Positions 1 to 11,210 of a stretch of 64,000 nt of DNA are shown piece by piece (positions within the stretch are counted from its first letter, which is position 1; each line of letters starts with the position of its first letter). Where the stretch lies: NCBI GenBank assembly GCA_033557465.1, contig CM066037.1, positions 201,685,156 to 201,749,155 of the forward strand, in the 5' to 3' direction. Position numbers and translations under genes: made by a program. The notes beneath the pieces were generated by a model, which saw only the letters and a list, made by a program, of their open reading frames with translations, was not told the DNA's origin and did no database searches. The stretch is from Ichthyophis bannanicus. Taxonomy: Eukaryota; Chordata; Amphibia; Gymnophiona; Ichthyophiidae.

Positions 1-540
1 CCAGGGAAGCATGCTACGACATCCAGGATCTCCTTCCGGGTGATGCAGATGATCTGTATGTTCAAGGAGTGGTATGCCTTCTGGTTCCTGTAGGCCATCT
101 AATGCAAGCGCAGTGGGTGGAGGGCCACATGGGTGCAGTCAATGGCCCTGAGGATGGATGGGAACCCTGCAACCTCGCTGAATGCGAACATCATCTGCTG
201 CTGCTGCTGTGGGGTGCGTGGGAACGAGATGTACTTGGCAGCAGGGCCCATGAAGGCATCCAAGAACTGGGTGATGCTGCGCGACACTGCCACCTGGCTC
301 AGCCCCGATGCCGTTCCCACAACAGTCTGTGTGCCCATGCACCGAGCTTCAGCCCCAGCTCCTCACACAGGTCATGTATTGCCTCACAGTCAAACTTGTA
401 CCGTGTCCGGCACAGGTCGTCACTGATGTCAAGGTACAGGACGTGGGGCCTGGGGACCCTGGCATATAGGTGATGACATTCAGCACATCTGTGCTCATGC
501 TCGGTGACCACCAGAAGGGTGTTGGTGAACAATGCTCTGG
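1..540 (-). pseudogene. Harbinger (HARBI1-like) transposase, decayed, runs off window start
   Basis: Reading the minus strand from about 532, the peptide has the HARBI1/PIF N-terminal region (RTRYKFDCEAIHDLCEELG), then after a frameshift near 340-360 a helix-turn-helix-like stretch (GLSQVAVSRSI) and the start of the DDE domain with IDCTHVAL followed by NQKAYHSLNIQ and KEILDVVA. An in-frame TAG sits just after the IDCTHVAL segment, near position 100. This order is typical of Harbinger transposases, which cut and paste the element. With one frameshift and one nonsense codon, and the C-terminus outside the window, it is a dead copy. The plus-strand Myb/SANT-like gene at 1575 is its expected partner, in the usual divergent arrangement. 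Confidence 0.85.
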
Positions 541-1574
541 ACCTCTACTGTGCCATCTCTTTACTCTTCACTCCTGGAACCTGTGGGAGGGTGAAACAGG
601 ACACTGATCAGTTCAGGCCCTGGGGGGGTGCCCCCTAATGTTCCCTCTGATGCCCCCTGTGGGTGACAGGGGGGCAGAAGATGTGCTAAACCACTGGCCC
701 CACACCCTTCCCCCACACACACACTAGCAGGGCACCAAATGGGTGAGCTGTCCACATGCTGTGCTGCACGAGCACATATGGGCCTGTGGACATGCCCATT
801 AGGACCTGATGCACCCCCATATGTGCACCATTAGAGTGTCCTGTGCTCCACACACACCAGTGCATCTAGGTGAGTGGGTGCTGGTTACAACACACCTACA
901 GGCATGTGCCTGTGGGGTCAGAACATACATATACATCCCCTATACAGTGACCACGATGCAGTTGCATAGGCATGGGGCCACAGATGTGGGGGTGGTCTAG
1001 TGCACATGGGTGCCATATGGTCAGGCCCTGCCATGTTTTCATGCATGCCAGTCGCACTCTGCCCCAGACAGCCCCATGCCCACACTGGCCTGCCCTTTGC
1101 TGTGTGCCAGTTCAGGGCACCTGGCCTCTGCACACAGGCCCATGCATGCCACTTCACCCACAAGGCCGCCGGCACTGCACACATGTGTCAGGGGCATAGG
1201 CTCCAGCACACATTCCATCCCAGTCACATCACTGATCCTTAGTACCCCTACCATGTCAGTAGATGTATGACTGTAGACTCCAATATTCTCTTCTTGTCAG
1301 CTCACAGGACTTCGTGGACACATTGCTTGCTGGAAAAGAAAGACGTGTGGAACCACACAAACATTTATATATTGTGCATCAAACGTGGATGTCTACATGC
1401 AATCAGATGCACAGACATGTTCCGTGTTCCATGCATTTCGACGTATACATCACTGCACATCCACCCGCTATAAAACATGTAACGGCGGCATGGCCATGCC
1501 TCTGTGAAATGCCATTTTTCCAGTACTGCTTCCATTTAGGCTATTACCAATCAATAGCTGCTGTGTTCTCTGCC
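541..1574. other. Harbinger intergenic spacer
   Basis: No coding, RNA or repeat structure was recognised here. The stretch lies between the two divergent Harbinger genes and would contain their promoters. It is rich in short CATG/CACA-type words. Confidence 0.4.
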
Positions 1575-2714
1575 ATGGTTCCCAAGGTGTCCTCCAGGAA
1601 GCGTAATTTCAGCAATAGGGAGCAGACTCTCCTCATCGAGGAGATTCTAGCCAACCTCGGGATTCTCATGGGCACCAATGAGGTCTATGAGGGGCAGCAC
1701 AGGTGGCTTGCTATATGCCACAAGTTCAATGCCATTTACCACAACAACCAGGACATTGAGGACGTGAAGCACAAGTGGCATCAGGTGTGATGCGACATCT
1801 GCAAGAAGGCACATGCTGTGGGCCAGGACAGTCTGGGGGTGTGCCTCACCAAACTAGAATAGCGGGTCCTAGTCACTGTGGACACTGCCACATTGGAGGG
1901 CATCTGGGATGTGGACACCTCACGGCACCTACCAGTCCAAGGTATATGTCTGTGCTGCCATGCACCTGCTGAATGTCCCCAGCCCCGGGCTTTCACCCAT
2001 GGTGTGAGGATCCAATGAATCACCCAGTACCCATCTCACACATGTCCCAACTGATGTGGAGAGTGGCACGCATGGGCGTGCTGCACTGTCACATTTCCCT
2101 CTGCTGTCTAACCGGGTGGCTCTGTGGTGGCGGCACCTCCCTGGACCGCATTGCCCTCTCCCCACTGTTCTCTCCACCTCTGTGGTGTTCCTTGGGCTTT
2201 AGTGCACTGCTGCATTCCATGTGTATGGGGGTGGGGGAGGATTGGTGTGTGCAGGGGGTCCGTATTAGGTTGGTCATCCTTGCTTTTCTCTGCAGGTGCC
2301 GCAACAGATGCTGGACCCAGTGCTGACCCCATGCATGCCTCACCACCAGAGAATCCTCCACTGTCACAGTCATTGAACAGGGCTATGATGCCACCAGAGA
2401 AGGATGTCTCCCAGCCTGCAGCCCCTGTGAATGGGGGTGCAGAGCCGGTCAATGGTGCAGAGCCAGAGGGCAGTAGCTCAGGGGACACTGAGGATGAGCT
2501 CGCACCATCATCTGAGCTCCAACTTCAGCCTGGTGTCAGTGGTCACCATCAGCAGCACCACCCATGCATCTATGTAGAGTTGATGCACTGTGTGGAATGC
2601 ATACTCACCCAGCAGGAGGGCCACGAGGTGCATGCACATGAAAAGCTACAACTCCTCAGGCGCACTGTAGCACTGTGGGAAATCTGCTGGCCCTCCATGA
2701 CAGGCAGTTGGTAG
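1575..2714 (+). pseudogene. Harbinger Myb/SANT-like DNA-binding protein, two exons, decayed
   Basis: The ATG at 1575 opens a peptide with the Myb/SANT-like domain of Harbinger accessory proteins (RKRNFSNREQTLLIEEI ... DVKHKWHQV); in this family the protein binds element ends and helps the transposase enter the nucleus. TGA at about 1788 and a later TAG (near 1860) interrupt the frame. Exon 1 can be followed to 1941, where CAAG/GTATAT is a plausible donor; a pyrimidine-rich acceptor ending CTCTGCAG at 2295 opens exon 2, an acidic Ser/Pro/Glu-rich linker ending in a helical region (LMHCVECIL...QEGHEVHAHEKLQLLRR). A second frameshift near 2690 means downstream coding-like sequence continues out of frame to about 2860. 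The splice sites are inferred from the sequence only. Confidence 0.75.
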
Positions 2715-3159
2715 TCCAGGAATAGCAGCTGGCAGCGACCAATCATCTGAATGCCTCCATGTGTCACCTTGGGACACGCATCAACCTTCTGGTTGCCCAA
2801 TTGGGTGGGTCACAGGGGTGCGCCAGTCCCCATTGGTGCACCTGTGTTGCCCTCTGTGTCCATGCCTCAGACACCAGCTGCTGCTACTGTACCCCCTGCT
2901 GGTGCTCACATGCCTCATCTATCTGCCCTGCCATCCACCAGCCGGGTATCCACACAGGACACTGCTGGGCACCATCTGTGTCAGGGACCATCAGCATGGG
3001 GAAGTCCTGCATGCTGGGCCCTGGGCCTCGGGGTATGGGACCCCCACTTGTCTTCCCACCATTCCATGAAGTGTGTGGGAAGAGCAGCAGCAGCCCAGTC
3101 TCAGGGGTCGTGCCATCACCCACACCACCTGTTCACAAACTGCTGGGGTCTGGTGGTGT

Positions 3160-3420
3160 TGCCTCTGTGTGGGGGAGGGGTTGGGGTGGGCAAGGATACA
3201 TGGGGGGCGGAGGTAGGCCTGAGTTCATTTGCCTGCCTGTTGCCTGTGTTGGGGGTGGGGGATGGGGATGGGGTGGGATTGGGGGTGGGTGTGCGGGGTG
3301 GGGATTGTGAGGTGGGGTGGGAGTGCAGGGTGGTGGGGTGAAGGTTGGAGGATGGGAGGTGGAGGTTTGGGCGGTCTGGGTTTTGCTGTTGGTGGGCACC
3401 TGGGTGTGTGGGGTGGGCAT
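3160..3420. repeat. G-rich low-complexity tract
   Basis: The plus strand is dominated by runs of three to six G separated by one to three bases (GGGGGTGGGGGATGGGG and similar). The apparent Pro/Thr/His-rich minus-strand frames are a product of this composition. The plus strand has clear G-quadruplex potential. Confidence 0.8.
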
Positions 3421-3965
3421 GGCTGGGCACTGGTGTCAGTTGTGCAAGTGTTACCATATGTCGTGCATGCATCACACATTTCATCAGGCACCAGCTGGGC
3501 TCTGTACCATCCCCCGCACCTTGTACATGTCCCTCCCATGCGCATTGCGGTCTGTACATCTTCATCTTGGGCATGCCGATACAGTGGCCACATAGTTTGT
3601 GTCACCATCATACCTCTCACTGGGCTGCAGTGGGGCTCAGGGCAGTGTGTCCTGCTTCACTTCATATCATTTCTTTTCTTTATTTTATTCCTGCTATGTC
3701 TGTTATTCCACATTTTAGCAGGTATAATGTAGACATCCATGGATATTCACATAAACGTACACGCGTGTCAACAGAATATGGGTTAGACATTCTCGCTGCC
3801 AGAAACACCCCATCTCTCCCCTCCCTGCCCCAGTCACGCCCCTCCCTGCCCACGTCCAGAGATACATGCAGATCACTTTTGTACGTGCAGGTGCATGTTC
3901 AGAATACTGTCTGGACGTCCCCGCTATGCACACATCGGCAGCGTACATGCAAATGACTTATTCGC
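3421..3965. other. Probable Harbinger end region, no gene
   Basis: No coding sequence was recognised. Composition resembles the preceding Harbinger spacer, and the next LINE starts near 3970, so the Harbinger terminus probably lies here, but no terminal inverted repeat could be paired because the other end is outside the window. Confidence 0.3.
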
Positions 3966-4241
3966 GGTTCAGAATGACTCAAAAAGTGAATTATCACACT
4001 TATGCTGATGATATAATGATTTATTTACTAGTCAATACCACAAAAGCTAACCTCCAGCAAATCGTAACATGCTTCAATGAAGCCTCTCACTGACTCTCAT
4101 TGCACAACCTGAGTAAATTTCAATAAAACGGAAGCGATTTTCATTACCAGTGACAAAGAATTCACCCACCTCACATTTAACTTAAAGAAGTTGCAATAGA
4201 AGTAAAAGATGAAGTAAAATATCTAGTCATAATCCTAGATT

Positions 4242-4534
4242 TATTTTACTAATTTTATTTTGACAGTTTTGTATACCACCTTATCCTTCAATCAAAGTGG
4301 TCACATCACAATTGGGGATACATTTAACAGGAGGGAATATGAGACACATACACTAATACAGGGAACATGGGCAATGGAGGGTTAAGTGGCTTGCCCAAGA
4401 CCACAAGGAGCACCTGTGGGACTAGAAACCCCAGTCCTTCCGGCCCAAGGTTGCTGTCCTCTAGTGGGATTTGAACCCCCGACCTTCCAGTCTGAGGTAA
4501 CTTGCCCCAACCACTAGGCTACTTCTCCCTTGAG
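4242..4534 (-). mobile_element. tRNA-derived SINE with L2-like 3' tail
   Basis: On the minus strand the element starts with a pol III A box (TAGCCTAGTGGTTGGGGCA) and a B box (GGGGTTCAAATCCCA). Its 3' part contains the TGGGCAAGCCACTTAACCC segment shared with L2/MIR-type tails and ends with TA-rich sequence. It is flanked by the 8-bp duplication CCTAGATT (4234-4241 and 4535-4542) and splits the LINE reading frame exactly there. The tail suggests mobilisation by an L2-type LINE. Confidence 0.85.
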
Positions 4535-4582
4535 CCTAGATTCACACATCAAAACCTTGAGCCTAGATTCACACATCAACAG
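4530..4582 (+). repeat. 27-bp tandem duplication
   Basis: The 27-bp unit beginning TTGAGCCTAGATTCACAC at 4530 is repeated almost completely from 4557. It duplicates part of the LINE coding sequence immediately next to the SINE insertion point, including the right target duplication. Confidence 0.85.
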
Positions 4583-5051
4583 GACTACCCAGACAATATG
4601 CAGAAAGATTAAGATGTTACAACATCTAAGACCTCTATTGGCCCCATCCGACTTTAGATTGGTCTTGCAGGCTATGATTCACCTGCACATCAACTACGGC
4701 AATAGTATATTGCAGGATCTAACCAAACAGGCATTAATATAGCTGCAGATGGCGCAACATACAGCAGCTCATGTAATCATGCGAGCATCAAGGTCTGAGC
4801 ACATCACTCCAATACGACACATGTTACACCGGCTGCCTATCCCAAGTAGGAGCAAATGTAAAATCTTAGTCATTATTTTCAAACTACTGCATAACATATC
4901 ACCATCACACCTTACCACTCTAATTAAAAGAATCCCAGACACTAGGCAGAGGAGAGGATGCATCCAAAACTCCATAATTTTCCCAGCTGACTTCCACAAG
5001 ACCAATAAATCAACAAGTAATAGAGCCTTTGCATATTATGTCCTGATCCTA

Positions 5052-5275
5052 TAGAACCTCTTTTCCCTGGCCTTTGACCTTCCCTCCCCTTTTGTGTGAT
5101 CCCAGCCTCTGCGTCTTGTCCTGTATCCCTTTTCTCTCCTGCTTTCCTATCAACGATTGTAACTTCTCTTTCCTTCTCTCCGGCCTTGTGCCTTCTTTAA
5201 AATGTTTGTACACTGTAAACCGCTCTGTCTCCCCAGAAGGGTAGTATATCAAATGAAATAAACATAAACATAAAC
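5052..5275 (+). mobile_element. 5'-truncated LINE 3' end inserted in LINE
   Basis: This segment interrupts the C-terminal coding region of the surrounding LINE. It resembles a LINE 3' untranslated region: CTGTAAACCGCTCTG near 5212 and a terminal (AACATA)n tail at about 5260-5273. Short CTCT-type direct repeats flank it. Strand is inferred from the tail. Confidence 0.55.
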
Positions 5276-5624
5276 TCTCTCCCAGCATAAATAAGAGATA
5301 TAAGAAACTCGCTGACTTCTGAAAAAGTATCAAGACCCTAGTTTTTACAGAGTACTATGGAATACAACAAGTAGATTCAGGTACATACCCAACATAAGGG
5401 ACCCTTGTACTTGACACCTCCTATACCATGCTGACCTGCTATCCATAGTGTAGATATTCACCCTCACTACTAAATGTAAATAGTTTATTGAATGTTAGCA
5501 AGCTCAACTGGTTACACTGTACATAGTTAATTATCATTTTGATGTAAATGTTATGTTACTTGTAAAGTGCTTTGCTTACCTGATAAGGTGGTATAAAAAA
5601 TTTTTTAAATAAATAAATAAGATG

Positions 5625-6870
5625 TATTACAACTATTTGATAAACTGAAGAGTAGCAGATCACATGGACTAGATGGTATACATTCAAAGGTGTTGAAAGA
5701 ACTGAAATATGAGATTTCAAACCTACTATTACAAATCTGTGAACTATCATTAAAATTATCAGTAATACCTGAAGATTGGAGGATGGCCAATGTAATTTTT
5801 AAAAAGGATTCCTGGGGTGATTCAGGAAACTACAGACTGGTGAGCCTGAGTCAGTACCAGGAAAAATGGTAGAAACCATTATTAAGAACAGCATTTCTGA
5901 ACATGTAGAAAGTCATGGTTTAATGGGAGACAGCCAACATGGCTTTAATTGGATCATCCATCCATTCATCCAACCCTTACTTTTATGCCCATTTTTATAC
6001 TGCACCCAATGTTAGTTTTAAGACCATAGTCCTGCCAGTCCATCAGGTCTCCGGTGTTCTTCGTTGGCCTCCCTTTCTTGTTCTCTTCTCCTTTTGTGGC
6101 ACCAAAGGAGAAAGGTGAATAGCGGAGTACCTCAGGGATTGGTGCTGGGTCCGCTGCTTTTTGACATATTCATAAATGACCTGGAAAAGAGAATAACGAG
6201 TGAGGTTATCAAATTTGCAGATGACACAAAACTATTCAAAGTTGTTAAAACCCAAGAGGATTGTGGAAAATTGCAATAGGATCTTGATAAATTGGAAGAC
6301 TGGGCATCAAAATGGCAGATGAAATTTAATGTGGACAAGCGCAAAGTTACACACCCAGGGAACAACAACCCAAACTATGGTTACATGATGCAAGGTTCTG
6401 CATTAGGAACCAACACCCAGGAAAAAGATTTAGGTGTCATTGTGGATAACATGTTAAAACCCTCGGCCTAGTGTGCAGGGGCGGACAAGAGAGCAAATAG
6501 AATGCTAGGTATCATAAGGAAAGGAATGGAAAATAAAACAAAAGATATTATAATGCCTCTATATCGTTCCATGGTGAGACCGCATCTTGAATATTGTGTG
6601 CAATTCTGGTCAACGTATCTTAAAAAGGATATAGCGTTATTGGAAAAGGTTCAGAGAAGAGCCACCAAAATGGTAAGGGGGATGGAAGGATACTCCTATG
6701 AAGAAAGACTAAAAAGGTTAGGGCTCTTTAACCTGGAAAAGAGACGGCTGAGGGGAGATATGATAGAAGTCTATAAATTAATGAACGGAGTGGAATGGGT
6801 AAACGTAGATCGATTGTTTACATTATCAGAATATAGAAAGACTAGGGGACATGCAATGAAGCTGCACAAG
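5625..6870 (+). pseudogene. CR1-type LINE reverse transcriptase fragment
   Basis: Translation gives ordered CR1 reverse transcriptase blocks: a PEDWRMANVIFKKD-like block at about 5770, GVPQGLVLGPLLFDIFINDL at 6123-6185, KFADDTKLF at 6210, then the connection region IIMPLYRSMVRPHLEYCVQFW (6550-6610) and EERLKRLGLFNLEKRRLRGDM. The segment 5953-6104 is unrelated filler within the frame, and stops and frameshifts are present. It ends abruptly at HAMKL (about 6863), where the copies at 9867-10262 and 50516-51348 continue to the normal C-terminus and tail. Confidence 0.85.
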
Positions 6871-7923
6871 TGTCTCTCATATTGGCCTTATGGAGCAAGT
6901 AGGGACATGTGATGATCCCTGCAGGTGGCCATCCCAGGAGTGGGATGTGCCTGCATGTACTGCATACATGTAATGGAGCCAAAGATATATAGTCACAGTT
7001 ATGATGAAATCATGTACAACTCATGGGGCAGACATCTGCAGGGTGAACATGTCAGACCCTTTGCAATGGGCTACAGCAGAACCAATAAAGTCATGCTGTC
7101 TAATGGACATGTTTGCAATGTGTATGTTTGCAGACCCAATGTGCTATTGTAACCCATAAACAAAATATAAGAATGTGAGTCCTCCAGTTTGTTCCTGGTA
7201 GTATATTGAAGTGAGTTACCCAGAACTACAAAAAAAACAAGTGGGCGTCAAACCATGTTCTGTCATTTATCAAGCCAGTGCGCTAACCATTAGGCTACAT
7301 CTCCACACCCTGTGCCATAACACTGTCTAGAAGCAGAGAGATTGCAACTCCCTGCCTGCAATGGGCGAAACCCAGGACATGCAACAATGTGGCTGGCACA
7401 GTATGAAACAGGGGTACACCATACCTTGGAGCTTGCCTACAGCGGCACACATGCAGCACGCACTGTACTGCATACACAGTACACTAGCTGCATAACAGAC
7501 ACACAGCTGCAGAATACATCCCATGTCCAAAGGCCAAGACGCATGTGAGATCAAAATGCCCATCCCTCCACTGTATCCCCAATGCCAAACAACAGACGCA
7601 CACAGAGGTCTGTTGTGCTGCAGTGTTGCACTAACCCCTAAGGCAGCACATATGAAGGGGGTGCAGTCCCTCATCACCTGCAGTACACTGCAAGATAGCT
7701 ACACCTGCACATACACCTAACGCAAACCACATTCATGACCCCAGCAATCCATCGCTGACCATCCTGCCCACCTCGGAAGGCCATGCGCACGTCCCCCACC
7801 ACATAGCAATCTAGCAGGTACTAGGCAATGCTCCAGTGATCACTAAAGCTGAAATTGGGGCCCTGTGTGCCGGAATCGGGTAGCCCCTCCATTACTCATG
7901 ATGCACTGCATAATCTGAGCACA
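6871..7923. repeat. Unclassified CA-rich interspersed repeat, segment 1
   Basis: No coding potential was seen. Composition (CATGCA, CACAC, CAGCA words) matches the related repeats at 9253-9866 and 10263-11210, of which this appears to be the left part before a mariner inserted. A SINE lies inside. Its kinship to the Harbinger spacer at the start of the window is possible but not demonstrated. Confidence 0.45.
7148..7310 (-). mobile_element. tRNA-derived SINE, diverged
   Basis: The minus strand shows an A box (TAGCCTAATGGTTAGCGCA) and a weak B box (GGTTTGACGCCC), followed by a short tail with a GGACTCACATTC segment and TATGGGTTACAAT at the end. Shorter than the SINE at 4242, with a different tail. 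Confidence 0.6.
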
Positions 7924-7925
7924 TA

Positions 7926-9250
7926 CGAGGGGGTACCCAAAAAAAACAGGAATTATTTTTTAAAAGCTATTTATTTCAAATTCTTTACAAAACAACCTTA
8001 TCCCCTTCAAAATACTCTCCATTACAACTGATACATTTGTCCCACCGGTGCTTCCACTGTTCGAAACATTTTTTTGTAGTCATCTTTAGAAACGGCTGAC
8101 AGCTCCTCCCTCTTTTTTTTCTTGACTTCTTCAATGTTGTCAAATCGGTGTCCTTTCATGCCCCTTTTCATGCGTGGAAATAAGAAAAAGTCGCACGGAG
8201 CCAGGTCAGGCGAGTAAGGTGCGTGGGGCAGCGGAACCATGCCATTTTTTAGCCAAAAACTGTCTAACAGAGATGGCTGTGTGTGCAGGTGCGTTGTCGT
8301 GGTGGAAGAACCAGTCTCCTGTCTGCCACAAATCGGGTCTTTTTTGACGAACACTGTTGCGCAATCTTCTTAAAACTTCCAAATAAAAGGTTTGATTGAC
8401 GGTCTGACCTGGGGGAACAAACTCTGAATGAACTACCCCCTTGGCATCAAAAAAGCAAATCAGCATTGTTTTGATGTTTGATTTGACTTGATGACATTTT
8501 TTTGGACGGGGTGACGATGACGTCTTCCATTGGCTTGACTGTTGCTTTGTTTCTGGGTCGTAACCATAGCACCATGACTCATCACCTGTAATGACCTTTG
8601 ACAGAAAATCTGGATCAGTTTAAAGCTGTTGTTTCAAAGCACGACATGTTTCAACTCGATGTTCCTTTTGATTGTCAGTCAGAACCCGAGGAACAAACTT
8701 GGCAGCAACCCTTTTCATTCCCAAATCTTCCGTTAAAATTCGCTGAACCGAGCTCCAAGATAACCCACTAATCTCTGACAGTAGATCAATTGTCTGTCGA
8801 CGGTCTGTGAGCACAAGCTCTCTAATTTTTTCAATATTTTCGTCGATTCGGGCAGTTGATGGACGCCCAGAACGAGGTTTGTCATCAATCGACATGTTGC
8901 CATTTTTAAACTGAGCAAACCACTGGTACACTTGACTTTTTCCCATAGCGTCATCTTGATAAGCTGTTTTCAACATTAAAACAGTTTCAGCAGCATTTTT
9001 ACCTAGTAGAAAACAAAATTTCACAGCTGCACGTTGTTCACTTAAACTTGTCATCATAAAAAAAGAAACAAGAACAAAACAGCGCTAGCAAAAACAATCA
9101 CTGCAGATGAACAGAACAAGCCAGGTCGACAACACAGGCGGCACTGAACTGACAATGAGTTGCACTATACACGCCTAGCGGCAGAAGTGCGTACTACACA
9201 AGCTCCGCCCACGGCAATGTTATTCCTGGGGTTTTTTTGGTACCCCCTCG
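7926..9250 (-). mobile_element. Mariner-type DNA transposon, 1325 bp
   Basis: Terminal inverted repeats begin CGAGGGGGTACCcAAAAAA on the left and CGAGGGGGTACCAAAAAAA on the reversed right end, and the element is flanked by TA (7924-7925 and 9251-9252). The interior carries one minus-strand transposase gene. It splits the CA-rich repeat, so it is younger than that repeat. Confidence 0.95.
7985..9057 (-). pseudogene. Mariner transposase, nearly full length, three lesions
   Basis: From the ATG at 9057 the protein has a helix-turn-helix N-terminus (EQRAAVKFCFLLGKNAAETV, KPRSGRPSTARIDENIE) and the DDD catalytic domain: VITGDESWCYGYDPETKQQ, HDNAPAHTA and YSPDLAPCDFFLFP. Family members are about 340-350 residues and the gene spans the same length. 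A TAA codon lies just before the catalytic domain (about 8620), one frameshift near 8250 (an A-run before HGSAAP), and another in an A-run near 8070 before the C-terminus, with the stop at 7985. The catalytic aspartates are all still encoded, so the copy died recently relative to its neighbours. Confidence 0.9.
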
Positions 9251-9252
9251 TA

Positions 9253-9866
9253 TATCCAAGTGGAGAATGCAACGAACCAGCACATCAGTTCTGTATTATT
9301 TAGGGACAATGTGTGCTTCCTGCACACGACAGCTGCAATATGTGCAAATGACCTGTTTCTGCAGTCACCCTGATTATGAGGGAGGGCATACATCACCTGG
9401 TTCTCAGAACCTGCCCTGCAAAAGATGGACTATCCAGGTTTGGGAGCAGATCTCTGTCACTTTTGGTGTGTGCTACTGATGTGGGTGGCTACACTCTGAC
9501 AAATTTATTCTGTGCAAACCATTCTGTTCTAGGCAATACTGAGAATTCTCTGGTCCTCCTTATATACACTTTTATCTGAGACCTGGGGACAGCTCATGCA
9601 GTGTGAAGGACAGTAGAAAGTGGGCCAGAGACAGGCAGACTGTGCATGTGGGCCCACAGTGGTCTATGTCTGGCATGTTCACAAATACGGTATCCCCCTA
9701 TACAGCTCTGCGCAGTGGGCATTGCACCTAGTTCCATGCCTGTACTTGCATAGAATGTCATGTCCCTAGCCATGGATACTCCAAACCTAGCCAGTGCAGC
9801 ACATGCACTCGCCCATGCTGCAGACACATTGCCCTCCCCCCCCCCCAAAAGAACATGCAGAATCAT
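9253..9866. repeat. Unclassified CA-rich interspersed repeat, segment 2
   Basis: Continues the repeat interrupted by the mariner. The part 9350-9840 is clearly related to 16045-17030: for example CATCACCTGGTTCTCAGAAC against CATCACCTGGTCCCCAGAGC, and the segments around 9660-9840 and 16840-17010. No coding sequence. Confidence 0.65.
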
Positions 9867-10262
9867 GGCATAAGAACATAAGAACATAAGGTATGCCATA
9901 CTGGGTCAGACCAAGGTCCATCAAGCCCAGTATTCTGTTTCCAACAGTGGCCAATCTAGGTCATATGTACCTAGCAGTTTCCCCAAGAGACACAAGTTCC
10001 ACAATGCTTGTACTGGGTCAAGCATTGATATCTTCGGTCACTTCTTAATAATGGTTTATGGACCTTTCCTCCAGGAACTTGTCCAAACCCTTTTTAAACC
10101 CAGCTACACTAACAGCCTTTACTACATCCTCCGGTAACAAATTCCAGAGTTTGATTACACGTTGAGTGAAAAAATATTTTCTTTTATTAGTCTTAAATAG
10201 TTTACCCTGTAGCTTCATTGCATGTCCCCTAGTCTTTCTATATTCTGATAACGTAAACAGTG
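9867..10262 (-). mobile_element. CR1-type LINE 3' end
   Basis: The minus strand encodes the CR1 C-terminus from TLSEYRKTRGHAMKLQGK to the stop at 10045 (EERSINHY end), followed by the 3' untranslated region and an (AAGAACAT)n-type tail at 9867-9895. It is inserted in the CA-rich repeat and matches the plus-strand copy at 50516-51348. Confidence 0.9.
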
Positions 10263-11210
10263 GCAGGTTGGACATGTGGTTGGATGTAGGAACAGTTGCT
10301 GGCGATGCATACCTGCCTCCTTGTACTCTAACAACATCCTTGTGGCGGTCATACTTGGTGCCCATGAGAAGCCAGGAAGATTGTCATTCATGCTCTCTGA
10401 TGTAAAACATGCAGACACTGAGTAGGCCTGCATAGGTTCTGGCCATGTCAACATAGGCTTTGACCAGCAATGCCACTTATGAAGGGCACATACTAAATAT
10501 GTATGGTACTGTTCCCTGCACCCCTACTCCAATACTCACCTCCAGGCACTGCCATATTATATGGTGGCAGGCAATGCAGAGGCCAACATGACATCCTGTG
10601 CCACATTTCAGCAGCTTGAGGTGTACATGCAGCATTCAGAGGTCAGTGTCCCACTGCCGCAATCAGGTACACAGGTGCATTTGAACTTACCCTGGCCTCT
10701 CACCTGTGCAAAAGGGTGTGTTCTGAGTCCTGGAAACTGAGTCAAAGATGAGGGTTGCAACACACATACATGTATCCCCCCTGCTCACTCCAGTTAAGCC
10801 ATCAGCAGATGATTTGGGAGCTGCACAACAGAGTCATGTTGGGAGGTAAAAGTAGGGGATTGCTGTAGGGATGGGCCTTGTCAATGGAGTAACTAGTAAT
10901 GTATTACGATGTCACGGACAGGTTGCAATTACATCCTGCAAACCAGCCTTCCGCTTGTAAATGGAGTCTCACACAGTATGTTGGGTTGCTGTATAGCTGA
11001 CCTGCAGCATGTTATATGCACAGCCATAATGCATGAGTACCACATGTATGCACAGTACATTGCTGAGACTCACACTACTCCAGAGACAAACACGACCCCA
11101 CTGTCCAGAAGTTGTACAGGTTGGCATTCTTACCTGGCCTTGAACCTGTGACCCTTCTCTCATACACACACTGGCCATGTGTTTGGGAGTTGCATTGAGA
11201 GAAAGTATAT
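10263..11210. repeat. Unclassified CA-rich interspersed repeat, segment 3
   Basis: Right part of the repeat. 10960-11180 matches 17080-17500, including GCTGACCTGCAGCATGTT and CATACACACACTGGCCATGT. No gene recognised. Confidence 0.6.

Larger units (their letters stand above)
3970..5622 (+). mobile_element. L2/CR1-superfamily LINE fragment, interrupted twice
   Basis: The segment begins inside a reverse transcriptase with the YADD catalytic motif (YHTYADDIMIYL, about 3985-4025). The palm-to-thumb part VKYL...ILD is split by a SINE and resumes as SLDSHI, then continues through the C-terminal region (HITPIRHMLHRLPIPSRSK) typical of L2-type LINEs. A second insertion at about 5052-5275 interrupts the tail; the remainder resumes at 5276 with CTCCCAGCA...IRDIRNSL and ends in an (AAAT)n tail at about 5600-5622. 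Several in-frame stops make it inactive. The N-terminal part and any endonuclease are absent, so it is 5'-truncated. Confidence 0.75.

Noticed and set aside
3116..3574. Pro/Thr/His-rich open frames on the minus strand
   Set aside because: They are the translation of a G-rich simple tract; several overlapping frames have the same bias and no domain.
4242..4534. Genuine tRNA gene
   Set aside because: A and B boxes are present but no cloverleaf with acceptor stem can be formed and the sequence continues into a LINE-like tail with a target duplication.
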